Positions 24,216 to 36,642 are shown, counted from the first letter of the stretch. The stretch: DNA of 64,000 nt from Sphagnum magellanicum (GCA_021904315.1 CM038908.1:18310501-18374500), one strand, 5' to 3'. Numbers and translations: made by a program. The notes: generated from the letters alone by a model not told the origin.

Positions 24216-26226
24216 AAAAGCCCATGTCTCCACTAAGACTTTGCTTTTTCCAAACATGACTAAATTAAAAAAACGAACTAAATAAATAGACATCAGACTC
24301 TTCACCTAGGAAAACACAAAATCAAGCAATCTAATTCAAATAATATAAAAATTTGTTACAAAATTTGTATTTTAAAAAATGCTAAAATATTTTGAAAAAA
24401 AGATTTTCAAAGGTTTTTTAAAAAAATTTGAAAATAAAAACGCTAATTTTGAAAGGTGTAGAGGGGTAGATTTTGCATGGAATGTAGTTCTTTGATGATG
24501 CTAAACATTGGTTTTTCTAGGGGGCAAGTTTCCACACAATGGTGAAGTTTTTAAATTTTTTTTTGAAATTGGAAACAATGCTAAAAATTTGGAAAAGAAT
24601 TGCCAAATTTTCCATAACCAAAAAATTTAAAAGAAAAACTTTGAGTTCGAAAGGTATGGGGATGTAAATTTTTGTTAATGTAGTAGTATTCCTCTACTTT
24701 TTCATATTTAAATAATAATAGTAATATCTCCAATATGGACAAATCGAAAACTTCAACTTGTGATTCCAATGTGCAAAAAAGTTTATTTTTGGGGGTTAAC
24801 TATCGAATTTATGGTAAATCATGATGATGATGTCATCATCTTCTCAACCATAGCCAAGGCTTTTACCATCCAACCATCATTTCACATGGTGACTAAAATT
24901 ATTATCACAAACTATGTAGACACATTTTTTTGAACATTTGCACATTATAAGCTTGTAACATAATCAAATAATTTGACTATGAAATTGATTATACATGTAC
25001 ATATTGTATTCCTTGATTGGATTTGGCAACAAATTGCCAAATAATTAATTCTATCTTAAATTCTAACTTTGGCACTTGGTTTTTTAATTCTGAAATTTTC
25101 AGCAAGTAATGGTTTAAAAAAATAATAAACACATTCTTCATAAGTTTGTGGGACATTTTAGTTTGTCTACACTATTTGAATCTTCAGCTCTAAAATGATA
25201 AGGTCTTTAGTTTTAAACCTTAAGGTTTCAAGTTCAAACTTGACAGTTGAAATCTTGCAATAGTTTTTTAATTTGTTAAGAATTTCAGCACAAGCAACAA
25301 ATAAAATTTCAAAAATTCGGCAAATGTTTTTGAAAAAAATTATGCCAAAATCATTCAAGTACTATGGTAATCAATATCATAATTAGGTTCACAATTACAT
25401 TGAAATTTATAATGTATTACATTGATTTAAATACATTTAGTTCCAATTAGTTATTCAAATTTTCAGTTAATTAAATTTTATAATATTTAAAATTTAAAAA
25501 AAAATTATATCTTGAGTTGCGAATTTTTAAAAAAATAAAATTTTATTGAAATTTTAGTTTTTAAAATCTCACAAAGAAATAAATTTTAAATTTTAGTCAT
25601 TGCCCCCCTTTTAAAAAATATATCAAACATTTCAAATAACAAATGAGAACATGAAATTTATGATTTACTTTCATGTCATATTCCACATCAAAATGTTTAT
25701 GACTATCTTTAATCACATTTGGTATATCATAATCCATGTCAAAATATTTAATATTATTTTTAGTCACTTACATAGTCCATGTATATGTTGGATATTTCAA
25801 ATATACTTTGATATGTTTGATTTGATTATAATGTCATTTGAAATTAGTTAGATTAGACACCCTCACGTTTCTATTTATTAAAAACGAGTGAGGGCAACCT
25901 GTGGCTACGCCACTCCAACCACCCGTGGCACCTTGCCCGGCCCCCCGAACAACGGGTTTTCTCTCTGAAGACCTTGTTTCAAGTCCCCAACGACGGGTTT
26001 TTTTTCTGGGAACCTCGTTTTAGGTCCGTCTCGAGGTCTAGACCGGGTACTGAGAATCTCGATTCAGGTCCTTTATCAAGGATTCTGGCCACCTCGGTTC
26101 AGGTCTTCGAAGGTTTTGAGGACCTCGCTCATTTCAGGACCTCATCCCATCCATGAAATCCCATTCAGGTCCATCAGCTGTCAGTTGGGTAATAACTGTC
26201 ATAGACACACAGACTGACAGACCCAA
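24216..26226. other. No gene; short GC-richer patch at 25890-26140
   Basis: Mostly very AT-rich. The patch from 25890 has four diverged CCTCGNTTCAGGTCC-like units (about 26005-26135), unlike its surroundings. Origin unknown. Confidence 0.5.
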
Positions 26227-26243
26227 CCCCCCCCCCCCCCCCC
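26227..26243. repeat. Poly-C run of 17
   Basis: Uninterrupted C run within a locally GC-rich patch. Confidence 0.95.
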
Positions 26244-26268
26244 TTCTACAAAGCACACCACAGGGAAT

Positions 26269-26303
26269 GGGCAGTGCCTGGAAGAATTTTCCAGGCACTG
26301 CCC
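26269..26303. repeat. Perfect 15-bp inverted repeat with 5-nt loop
   Basis: GGGCAGTGCCTGGAA at 26269-26283 and its exact reverse complement at 26289-26303. It is followed at once by (GACA)n. Confidence 0.95.
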
Positions 26304-26323
26304 GGACAGACAGACAGACAGAC

Positions 26324-28951
26324 ACCACTGTAGCTTTAATATATAATATAAATGTAATGAACCATTATGGATAAGTATGGTTGACTCCACAATCATTGTA
26401 ATCATAATGCTAGAGGTGTGAAAACCATGTTTTTAGAGCGGTGTTATGAGTATTGAAAACAATACCCAGCTTTTAAGAGGTGCCAAATGTAGGAATCTTC
26501 CTCACCAACTTGTAGTGAATACAATTGGGGAGCATGACCAAAAGCATCATGCATGATGACCTTTGAGGTAGCACTTCTAGGAGTGTTGTAAATGGGACTA
26601 CATATATATGGATAGACTATATATATATATGAAGATTATTTTAGTAAGAAATGTGACTGGGAGAGCACTAGAGGTAGAAGAGAGAAAAAACATTGAAAAT
26701 GGATGATGATTAGGGATTTTAGTTTTGAAGAATAGAGAAATGAAGCATTGTAACACATGTACAATGTCAAAGAAATTGAATGATGTTAAAAATCCAAGAG
26801 CTTTTAATGTTCATGATTGGGTGGAGAATCTATGTGCTTGCATGTGATGTGCAACTTATGGAAATATAAGTTGTAAATGGTGCATGGTTTGAAATTTTGG
26901 GCATGGTTGGTTATGTGGCATGAATTATGGGAATTTTGAAGTTATTGTTGTAATGTGTGAATTGTCAAAAACAATGATTAGAGACAAAAAAGGAAGGTAA
27001 ATCCTAAGGTGTATTGTAAAGAAGGGCAAGGAAACAATGAATATATTAAATAAAAATTATGACAATAAAGATGATATATGATGGAAATTTAATTGTAGCA
27101 TCTAGAGAACCAAGATTTTATTATCATTATTATTATAGGCAAAAATCTAGAGGACTTGGGTGGGACTTGGCCCCTGGGTGTCCATAAGGATTGGAATTAG
27201 GTCCACCCCAATCCTGATCCAATGGTGATCAAATTTTAGTCTTGGAAAAATAACAAATTAACTATTTCTTAAAATTAAAAACTTTTAAAATTTTCATATC
27301 ATGACTAAATTTTGGTGATCATTTTGACATTCAAAAAAATTTTAATTTAAATTAAATTATCAAAATTTTTGGGACTAAATTCTAGTTGACACAAGATTGA
27401 AACCCAAATGGACAAAGTGAACATGGTTTCAATCCCCATGAAATTTAAGTCTCGAAAAAATGGAAAAAAATGTTAACTGTTGAGATAATAATCAAAACTA
27501 AGTTGCCAAATGTGGACATTCAAATTTTTTTGTTTTCTAAGGATTGAATTCAAGTTGTCATAAGGACCAAGACATAGGTCCATCCTAATTCAGCTTGTTT
27601 GATTTTATTTTTTACAAAATATTTGGCTTGTCAAAATGGTGATTACAATCTAGACTTTCCCACATCATAATAGTTTGGATATTTATTTATTTCATGATTA
27701 AATAAATTTCAATCGTCATACGGATGTAGACTCATGTTTACCCAATCATTCTAGTCCTCCAAAATTATGTGATGATTGAATTTTGGCTGTCATTGGGGGT
27801 GACTAATTTCATCCTTGCAAAAAAATTACTAGTTCGAGTTATACTTTGACCCTAAATTGATGCGGCGCCAAGTTGTATCACCATCAAAACACTTGACATG
27901 ACGTGATTGAAGCCAATAACCTTGTTTGCAATGAAATAGTTCATAAGATCCTTGAAAGTTTGTTAATTTACATGCAATGTGTTGTAGACTTATCATAAAA
28001 AATTTGAAGGCAAAATACTTGAATATTTCATACACTTGAAAATTTGAATACGTTGAATACATTTAGTCTCAAATAAAAACATTAAATTTGAGCTTTACAA
28101 AGCTAAACAAAGGCTTTACCACAAAGGCTTTACAAGTTGAAGCTTATCCATCTTCACTCTTAGACCTTTCAATAAGAAATAGAAAGAAGAAAGAAGATTC
28201 ACCAAGTTGAAACAAAAAATAAAAATTGCAATAAGCTTTAGCTTGTGCAGATCCTAACTTTCCCATGCTTCGACACTTTCCCCTTAGCAAAACCCTATAT
28301 ATGATATTACACAAAATCAACAACACAAATTTTACAACAAGAAAACAAAAGGGAAAAAATGAAAAAAATTGTAGGAGTTAAGAAGCTTTAGGGTTTTCAA
28401 AGAAGACTTTGTGAAAAAAAAAGAAAAACCCACATGAGGAGACAAAAGATTTAATGAAAATTTCATGGGAATGCTTCTTAAGATATTCTGAAAGTTTTAA
28501 AAATAGGTATGCAAAATACGACATACTCCAAAACCTTTGGAACATACACAATGACTCACTTTAAATATTTGTTCTTCATGCTCTTCACTTTCGAAACTAC
28601 AAGATAATTGGTTAAGGTTCTAATTAAAGCATGTCATTGCATGTGATCCTCACCTCAACCATTGTGGGCATAACATGATGCACATGGGATGATGACCTTT
28701 GTGCATGCAATGTGATGCATTGTGCTAGTTGCGTGAATGTTCACCTCCTATTGGGAAAGAGGCCACATGTCCATCATAAAGTTTGTAGCAACTTGTGTGA
28801 TCTTAAGGTTGGGTGGAGAGCTCCTAGTAAATTTTTGTTTTCTTATCTCTAAAATTGTGTTAATTATTTCACTCTCAATTTCCAACAAAGCTTTAATTGG
28901 TGGAAAATGAAGGACCAACTTTCTTTGTCTATTTTTACTATTAAGATGTTG
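26324..28951. other. No gene seen
   Basis: AT-rich non-coding DNA with short TA runs near 26600-26632. No coding or RNA gene recognised. Confidence 0.65.
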
Positions 28952-29056
28952 TTCGTCATCCTCGTGAGGAGTTCTTGAAGTGAGAGAGAGAGAGACTCAT
29001 GTTGTTCTAAGCTTTGGTGTTCTCCAACGCTGTGTTTTTTAGGATCTTGATTCATG
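28952..29056 (+). repeat. Dispersed leader-like module, copy A
   Basis: Starts TTCGTCATCCTCGTGAGGAG and ends TAGGATCTTGATTCATG. It resembles two modules at 36337-36432 and 36547-36642. It is interrupted by a (GA)n run. Confidence 0.55.
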
Positions 29057-29113
29057 TGCCAAGAAGAATCGTTGGTAGAAGTTCCATGAATTCGGTGGAA
29101 AATGAAATGCCAA

Positions 29114-29154
<41 letters not shown>

Positions 29155-29227
29155 ATATATTGTAAAGGAAGAAAGTTCCTTCCCCTGACTCCGGACGGAC
29201 AATGGCTACGGACAGTAGCTAAATATA

Positions 29228-29812
29228 GCGAGGGTGTGACTTGACGTCCTCCTCAGATGGTTCCGGCTTAAATTTTCAGGTAATGTGGTTGAATGTGAAG
29301 ATTCTGTGTTGTGGGCGTGAACATTTGTAGAATATAAATGTTTTAAGTGTTTGTGGTTCTTTCTTATGTTGTTGTTGGGTGGGTTCTTATCGTAATTTGT
29401 GTAGTCTAAATTTTGGAAGCAGTGAGGGTGTGACTTGACGTCCTCCTTAGACGGTTCTGGTTTAAATTTTTAGGTAATGTGGTTGAGTGTGAAGATTCTG
29501 TGTTGTGGGCGTGAAGATTTGTAGAATATAAGTGTTTTAAGTGTTTGTGGTTCTTTCTTATGTGTTATTGGGTGGGTTCCTGTAGCAGTTTGTGTAGTTT
29601 GAATTTTGGAAGCAGCGAGGGTGTGACTTGACGTCCTCCTCAGACGGTTCCGGCTTAAATTTTCAGGTAATGTGGTTGAGTGTGAAGATTCTGTGTTGTG
29701 GGCGTGAAGATTTGTAGAATATAAGTGTTTTAAGTGTTTATGGTTCTTTTTTATGTTGTTGTTGGGTGGGTTCCTGTTGCAGTTTATGTAGTCTAAATTT
29801 TGGAAGCAAGCT
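29228..29812 (+). repeat. Triplicated ~194-bp leader cassette (exon-like plus intron-like)
   Basis: Three copies begin at about 29228, 29422 and 29615. Each has a GC-richer segment (GAGGGTGTGACTTGACGTCC) ending TTTTCAG|GTAATG, a T-rich stretch of about 125 bp, and an acceptor-like TGTAG before TCTAAATTTTGGAAGCA. The copies are highly similar. The third runs into the leader of the ORF at 29896. Confidence 0.85.
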
Positions 29813-29895
29813 CAAGAATTCCACAGCACAAGGGTGGAGAGCAGACTGGTGGAGTTGGACATAGATGTTGTTGTTCCTTCCCAGGGGTTTAAAAG

Positions 29896-30096
29896 ATGGC
29901 ACATGCGATTGGGGTCACAGGGCCTATAGGGCTCATGGTAACAGTTATGGCTGGTGGTGGTAGTGGTGGTGCAAGCTTTTCGTCTTTTGAGGGTTTGAGG
30001 GCGAGCAAATTAGTGCAGCAGATGGTTTTAGCTAGCAATCAAGCTTCCAGCTCTGCAGTTCCTTCTACCTTTTTGCAAATCCAGTCTGTGGCTATG
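29896..30096 (+). pseudogene. Orphan first exon with plastid transit-peptide-like composition
   Basis: An ATG at 29896 opens 67 codons rich in Ala, Ser, Gly and Val with few acids (SFSSFEGLRASKL, SSAVPSTFLQ), typical of a chloroplast targeting sequence. It ends at a possible donor, ATG|GTGTGT, at 30097. No following exon is visible: a minisatellite (30268-30846) and then Helitron DNA follow. It may be the 5' part of a plastid-protein gene cut off by insertion or captured as a fragment. A distant 3' exon that I failed to see is possible. Confidence 0.4.
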
Positions 30097-30267
30097 GTGT
30101 GTGCGTGTGTTTATTTTCTTCTTTTTCATATGTTTTTCTTTCAACTACTTCTTCGACCTTCTTCATAACTACCAACCAAGCAAGCTCTGCCTTTCTTTTA
30201 ACACTTTTTTGATTGTCTAACCAAGCCTGCTTTCAGTTGAATACAGTGTTTTTACCCTCCATTTAAG

Positions 30268-30846
30268 CAACTCTTTGAAGTACCCAATTGAAAATTTTAG
30301 GTGTTTGGAAACTCTTTGAAAAACACCCAACTAGGGAGAGTTTAGATATTTGGCAACTCTGTGGAAAATCCAATTGGAAAATTTTAGATATCTAGCAATT
30401 GTTTGAAAAACCCAATTGGGAGATTTTAGATATCAAACAACTCTTTGAAATATCCAATTGGGAGATTTCAGATATGTGGCAAGTCTCTAAAAAACCGAAT
30501 TGCGAGGTTTTAGATATCTGGCAACTCTTTGAAAAACCCAATTGCAAGATTTTAAATATTCGGCAACTGTTTGAGAAACCCAGTTGGGAGATTTTAGATA
30601 TGTGGCAACTCTTTCAAATACCCAAGTGGGAGATTTTAAATATCCCGCAACTCTTTGAAGAACCCATTGTGAGATTTTAGATATCCCGCAATTCCCCAAT
30701 TAGGATATTTTAGATATCTGGCAACTCTTTTGAAAAACTCAATTGGAAATTTCAGATATTTGGCAACTGTTTGCAAAACCCAATTGGGAGATTTCAGATG
30801 TCTGGCAATTCTTTGAAAAACCCAATTGGGAGATTTTAGATATCTG
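30268..30846. repeat. ~47-bp minisatellite, about twelve copies
   Basis: Unit: GGCAACTCTTTGAAAAACCC followed by AATTGGGAGATTTTAGATATCT, with point variation and small indels. The left edge is the most diverged. Confidence 0.92.
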
Positions 30847-31534
30847 TGTGAGCGTGCCATGATTCACACAGATATCTATACAGACTTGAAATCATGGCAT
30901 GACTCAAAAAATAGAATCAGAGACAAAAATTTTGCTCAATTGCAACTGTTAAAACAAACAGAAAGTTTTGCATAATAGATTCTAAATATATTAATTATTT
31001 GGCAAACATTTGCTGAATCCGTTCAGTGACTATGATATATATGTTCAAGTTCCCGATAATGCTTTCCTCATGCTTTAACTATGGGTAGAGCACATGAGTT
31101 TAGAACATTTGCAAAATGTGAGCCCAAACTTGGCTATTGTGTTGTTTTAGGTCCCTTACTTTCGAAAATGCCCTTCACCCACTATATAGTCCAACACCTA
31201 TCCAGTGCCTCTTTGTCATTTAATAAATAAGTAAGTTAATACTACATAGTAAGTAAGTTAATCACATTCAAATGAGAGAAGATGGATTTTGATAAGTCCA
31301 TACAATATTGCTTTGAAATACTCTGTCTCTCTCTCTCTCTCACACACACTTTCTCTTCTTCTGTATTGTGATCTTTGCAGGAATTAACAACGCCTTGAGC
31401 AAATAAGTGAGTACAAACTAATACGCCATGGACTTTCATTTCCTCCGCCACCCCGGGGATTGATTTTGCCTCACATTTTGACACCAGTAGCGCTGCCTGC
31501 ACAATTCTTCAGTTGATGTAGCTAGACTTCAACA
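30847..31534. other. No gene; probable left part of the Helitron
   Basis: Contains (CT)n(CA)n at about 31321-31348. A Helitron 5' TC end must lie here or further left if the element is complete, but I could not pick it out. Confidence 0.5.
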
Positions 31535-34500
31535 ATGTCCACACACACAGCACTAGCACAGAAGAGTGCAGGAGAAACCCCCCACCCCAAGATGCTTGAA
31601 GACATACAAAAACGTATGTGTGCACTCATTACGCAACATGGTAGTGCTTTGGCTGCTTTGACGGCCTTTCGACAGCACCTAGAAGCTCAACATAATGATG
31701 AGCAAACTGACTCTTTGGAAAATCCTGTTCCACATATTGATGTTCTAGCAGAATTCAATCAAGGCACCTCAGAATTTGCACGTGAACGTCGCAATCGCCT
31801 AAAGAGAGAATGGCATGTTAAGCAACGTGAACAACCTTCTCTTCGTAATGACGCATTACAATTATTTGGAGACGAAGATGTGTTAGCCTCGGGACGATGG
31901 GATTGTGGAGAAATGGACACAATATGTGGATTTAGCAACGCGAAAATGATGATCAAAGAATGATCGGCAAAGTCAAGGAACAATAACCCACAATTTTCTC
32001 TGTGTTGCAAGAATGGCAAAGTTCTGTTGCCAAATCTTCCTGTAACACCGTAAGAGCTAGAAGTTTTTTTAACCAGCAAAGAAAGCAGTGCTGTCAAATT
32101 TCGAAAATAAATTTGCATGTACAATTCGGTGTTGGCATTCACTTCGTTCGGTGCCAAAGTTGATGAATCGGTAACAAGAGGCCTTAAACCGTACTCCTTT
32201 CGCATTCAAGGTGAACTTTATCACAAAATCGGATTCCTATATCCTGTCGAAGGACAACGGCCACAGTTTGCACAATTGTATATTCATGATACGAAACACG
32301 AACGTCAAAACTGCCATGCCGTTATGCCCTCGCTTGATCCAACGACGTTGGATTGATTGTTGACCATGATGTACAATATCAATCCCTATGTCGAAGTGTT
32401 CAAAATGGCAAGGGATATGATGACAACAGAGGGTGCTCCCATGGATCTGAAATTGTGTTTCATTGCCTTTCGAACAAAGGATGCCCGCCGACACAATGTG
32501 TCGACGGCCGATGAAGTCGTTGCATTGATGGTAAGAGATGGTTCTGAGGCTGTAGACAGACGTGACGTCGTCCGAAGCTGGCCCGTTTCAGTGCATTTCC
32601 GAACTACATGTGGGATACATGGTTCTACATTATCCGTTGCTATTTCCTTACGGTGAGGATGGATGGCATCCAAATATTCCGCTCAATGGTGTTGTTGCTG
32701 ATGTAGATTTGGATGACAACCATGCGGAAGAATCCAAGCTTCAAAGAAAGCATTGCAATGTGACAATGGCAGAATTTTACGGTTATCGACTTCAACATCG
32801 AGACATTGATGACATTGCGTTGCTTCGGGGTGATCGATTATGGCATCAATACATTGTGGATGCTTATGCAGCTATCGAACAAAATCGTTTGAAGTATCTG
32901 CGCCTGAATCAAAAAAAACTTCGCGCGGATCTTTATCAAGGCTTTCAGGATGCCATCGTTGCAGGTGACAATAACGCTGTTGCCATCGGACAAAGGATCA
33001 TTCTGCCATCTTCTTTCTAACGTCACATGGTTCAGAATTATCAAGATGCCATGGCAATCTGTAGATGGGCAGGCTGCCCGGATGCGTTTGTTACATTCAC
33101 TTCCAATCCCCAGTGGCTTGAAATCAAGAGAGCATTGCTGCTCGGACAACAACCTTAGGATCGATCGGATTTGGTAACCCGATTGTTCAAAATCAAGCTG
33201 AAGGAGTTGATCAATGACATTCACAAGAAGCATATTCTGGGACGCACGATTGCGGGAATCTATGTCGTTGAATTTCAAAAGCGTGGGCTGCCACATGCAC
33301 ACATTTTCATCTTCTTTACTGAAGACTACTAGCCACACACAGTCGAGGATGTAGTCGTTGAATTTCAAAAGCGTGGGCTGCCACATGCACACATTTTCAT
33401 CTTCTTTATTGAAGACTACTAGCCACACACAGTCGAAGATGTAGATCGCATGATCAGTGCTAAACTTCCAAATTCAAAAACAAACAAGTTGGCCCACGAG
33501 ACGGTTGCCAAATGCACGATGCATGGTCCATGTGGAGCTGCGTTCCCAAATGCCCCATGCATGGAAGAAGGCAAATGCAAAAAACAATATCCACGCAAGT
33601 TCTAATCCGAGATGGTGACGGATGTAAACGGATACCCTATTTATCGACGTAGAGATACTGGGCACATAGTTGTGGTTCATGGCATTGAATTGGATAATCG
33701 TTGGGTGGTACCGCACAATGTCTATTTATCAACCAAATACGATGCGCACATCAACGTTGAGGTCTACAACAATATTCGTGTAGTTAAGTATTTATTCAAG
33801 TATGTATATAAAGGACATGATCGTGCGATTGTTGAGATCTCGCGCTAGAGCGACAATGCCATTGAAGGAAATGTGGTCGATACTGATGAAATTAAAAAAT
33901 ATTTCGATTGTCGCTATGTATCTGCATCGGAAGCAACGTGGCGCATCTTCAAGTTTGATATGCATGAGCGGTTTCCTACTGTTGAGCGTTTGCAATACCA
34001 TTTGCCTAATTAGCAAATGGTGTTGTTTCGCGATGATGATGATGTGCAGGAAGTGGCAACACGGTCAGCCATTTCCAGAACGATGCTAACAAAATGGTTC
34101 AAAACAAACTAAGAATCAGAAGTTGCACGAAGCTTTACGTTCGATTAATTCCTTCAACAATGGGTGTGGAATCGGAAGTTGAAGCGATGGACACTGCGCA
34201 AGACAGGCTTTGCCATTGGTCACATGTATTATGCACACCCGACATCAGGTGAACGTTACTATTTGCGAATGCTGCTAAACTGCGTCAAAGGTGCCACATC
34301 TTACGAACATTTGCGGACAATGGATGGCAGAGTGCACGACACATTCAAAGATGCATGCATTGTGATGGGTTTGCTTGTAGACGACAATGAATGGGATCAA
34401 GCCTTGGAAGAAGCCGGTGTTTGGGCCTCAGGACGACAGTTGCGTGACATGTTTGCCTCCATGTTGATGTTTTGTGAGGTCATGAATCCTAGACAGCTAT

Positions 34501-34625
34501 GGGATGCACATTGGGAGTTTTTGAGCGATGACATTGAAGCAATGACACACTGCGAGCGTGCTGATCCAACTGTTACCCTTCCTGAGGATGCGTTAAAGGA
34601 TCGTGCATTGTATGAGATCGATTAG
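31535..34625 (+). pseudogene. Helitron Rep region (N-terminal domains plus HUH endonuclease), decayed
   Basis: The plant Helitron order is readable in one orientation. An ATG at 31535 is followed by SLCCKNGKVLLPNLP, YNSVLAFTSFG, PYSFRIQGELYHKIG, FAQLYIHDT and LHYPLLFPYGEDGW. The Rep part follows: VTFTSNPQWLEI, then VEFQKRGLPHAHIFIF with the HxH core, then RVVKYLFKYVYKG and later ATWRIFKFDMHERFP. More than ten in-frame stops (TGA, TAA, TAG) and a frameshift near 32575 kill it. A 90-bp tandem duplication doubles the HUH block. Rolling-circle transposition is the known role; this copy cannot make the protein. Terminal TC and CTRR ends were not identified. Confidence 0.92.
33264..33443 (+). repeat. 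90-bp tandem duplication of the HUH catalytic block
   Basis: Two 90-bp copies (33264-33353 and 33354-33443) differ at only a few bases. Each encodes VVEFQKRGLPHAHIFIFF followed by EDY, a TAG stop and PHTVEDV. The period is 30 codons, so the frame is kept. Confidence 0.95.
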
Positions 34626-36263
34626 GTTCTCATGCACAATGGATACCGCCTGGAAGATTTTCCAACGCTTCCCAAGTCTAATTACATCCCTTCTGTTCAT
34701 GGAGGAAATCGATTGGTCCAAGAAGAACTGGCTTATGATCGACATTCATTGACCACAGATGCGGACAATGCAGAAGATAGGCTCAATGATGATCAACGCA
34801 ACGCATATGAAACTATTTTGAATGTCGTGACAAACAAAGAGGGCAAACTATTCTTTATGTATGGCAGTGGTGGAATCGGTAAAACATTTGTTTGGACAAC
34901 ACTTCTGTCTCGTCTACGAGGGTAAGGCAAAATCGTGCTTGCAGTTGCCTCATCAGGAATTACGTCTTTGTTGTTTCTAAGCGGTAGAACCGCCCATTCA
35001 AGATTCAAGATTCCGATTCATCTGCACGATGAGTCAACTTGCAACATCACACAACAGATGAAAGTGGCCGAGTTGGTGTGTAAAGCTAATCTGATCATTT
35101 GGGATGAGGCACCGATGATGCATTGCCGAACTTTCAAAGCTGTTGATTGCACCCTGCGTGATTTGATGCAATTGGATGACGCACAGGCAACCGGGAAAAT
35201 CTTCGGTGGGAAAATCGTGGTCCTTGGTGGGGATTTTCAACAGATCTTGCCTATCGTTCCCAAGGCGAGACAAGAAGACATTGTCAGTGCTTCCTTGCTT
35301 CAATCGCATCTTTGGCAGCATGTTACAATTCTTCGTCTTCATATCAACATGTGAGTCATGGCAACCAATTCTGAAGAGGAACGAGCGTTTATCAAATGGG
35401 TGTTGAATGTTGGAGATGATAGTCTTCCCGCCATTGCAGGAGAAAAAGGTGTCGATCCAAATTGGATCAAGATTCCATCCCATATGAAGCTGCCAACAGA
35501 AAATTACAGCTTAAGAGGATTAATCCGAACCATCTATCCAGATCACCAGTGCCACTCTAGGGATGCCATGTATCTTATGTAACGCAGCATTGTAGCCCCC
35601 AAAAATACTAACGTTGATGAAGTTAACAATGCAATTTTAGAATCGCTATTTGAAGAATCGCACACGTACCTGAGCGCAAATTCTTTGGCTCCAACAGAAG
35701 AAGGTGCAAGTGTTGCTGCAGGAGTTTCAATGGATTCATTGTATTCGGTGGAATTTCTAAACACTTTGCGATTTAGCGGTATCGCAAATCATGAGCTGCA
35801 ACTCAAAGTGGGTGTGCCAATCCTTTTATTGCGCAATCTCAATCAATCAATAGGATTGTGCAATGGTACGAGGTTGATTGTCAAAAGATTGGGTCAGCGT
35901 GTCATTGAAGCGGAGATCATCACAGGGAACAATGTTGGTAAACGTGTGTTCATACCTTGCATCACCATGTCCCCCTCTGGGACTGATTAGCCATTTGTTT
36001 TGCATCATCGTCAATTTCCAGTTCGAGTGGCATTTGCGATCACAATCAACAAGAGTCAAGGTCAGACATTCAACAACGTTGGGGTGTATTTGTCGTTTCC
36101 GATCTATTCCCATTGTCGTCTCCGGTTTGTTCCCATGATCAGCTATATGTTGCTATTTCACGGGTCACAAGTAGTGCAAACATCAAGATTTTCAGCGGCC
36201 AGGGTCCCGATAGATACATGCGAAATGTCGTATATAAAGAGGTTTTGGAACTGTAGTTTGTAA
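34626..36263 (+). pseudogene. Helitron Pif1-like helicase region, decayed
   Basis: Continues the Rep frame. Visible motifs are NDDQRNAYETIL, Walker A MYGSGGIGKTFVW, LAVASSGITSLL, Walker B IIWDEAPMMH, VVLGGDFQQILPI, GVPILLLRNLNQSIGLCNGT, and motif V/VI-like FAITINKSQGQTFNNVGVYL. It is interrupted by stops near 34923, 35352, 35580 and 35987, with frame loss towards 36100-36260. This matches the 5'-to-3' SF1B helicase fused to Rep in plant Helitrons. The ancestral domain is almost complete, which implies a full-length autonomous-type insertion. Confidence 0.92.
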
Positions 36264-36336
36264 TCGTAATTTCGTAATATGTACCGTCAAATGCACACAA
36301 ACCTGTGCATTAGGCACATATTCCGTGAAGAAAAAG

Positions 36337-36642
36337 TTCGTCGTCCTCGTCAGGAGTTCTCGTCTATAGTTGAGCGTCGCTCTCCTCTCCTTTGGTGTCG
36401 CCGTCGCCGTGCATTTCGGGATCTTGATTCAGGTACGAAAACGAAGAAGAAGATTGAATAATAGGTGGACGTCTTTACAAATTCGATAAAAAATGAAGAA
36501 CAGACTTTCTCTCTCTGTACTTTCTCTCACTATTCCGTGAACACGTTGTCCACCGTCCGCGTCAGGAGTTGTCGTCAAGAGATTAGCGTTGTTTTTCTGC
36601 TTTGTTGTCTTCGTCGCCGTGTTTTTTTGGATCTTGATTCTG
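36337..36642 (+). repeat. Tandem leader-like modules, copies B and C (~210 bp apart)
   Basis: Copy B is 36337-36432 and copy C is 36547-36642. Both begin with a TCCTCGTCAGGAGTT-like block (C: TCCGCGTCAGGAGTT) and end GGATCTTGATTC[A/T]G|GTACGAA, which looks like an exon end and donor. They lie directly after the Helitron helicase. Confidence 0.65.

Noticed and set aside
33264..33443. A functional double-HUH Rep protein.
   Set aside because: Both copies carry the same stop codon, and many other stops flank them.
31535..36263. Stop codons at usual Gln positions in the Helitron could mean a code with UAR = Gln.
   Set aside because: The 2510-codon BPP-like gene, the PARN-like gene and the Rab gene have no internal stops and end normally at TGA or TAG. 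The pattern is decay, not a changed code.
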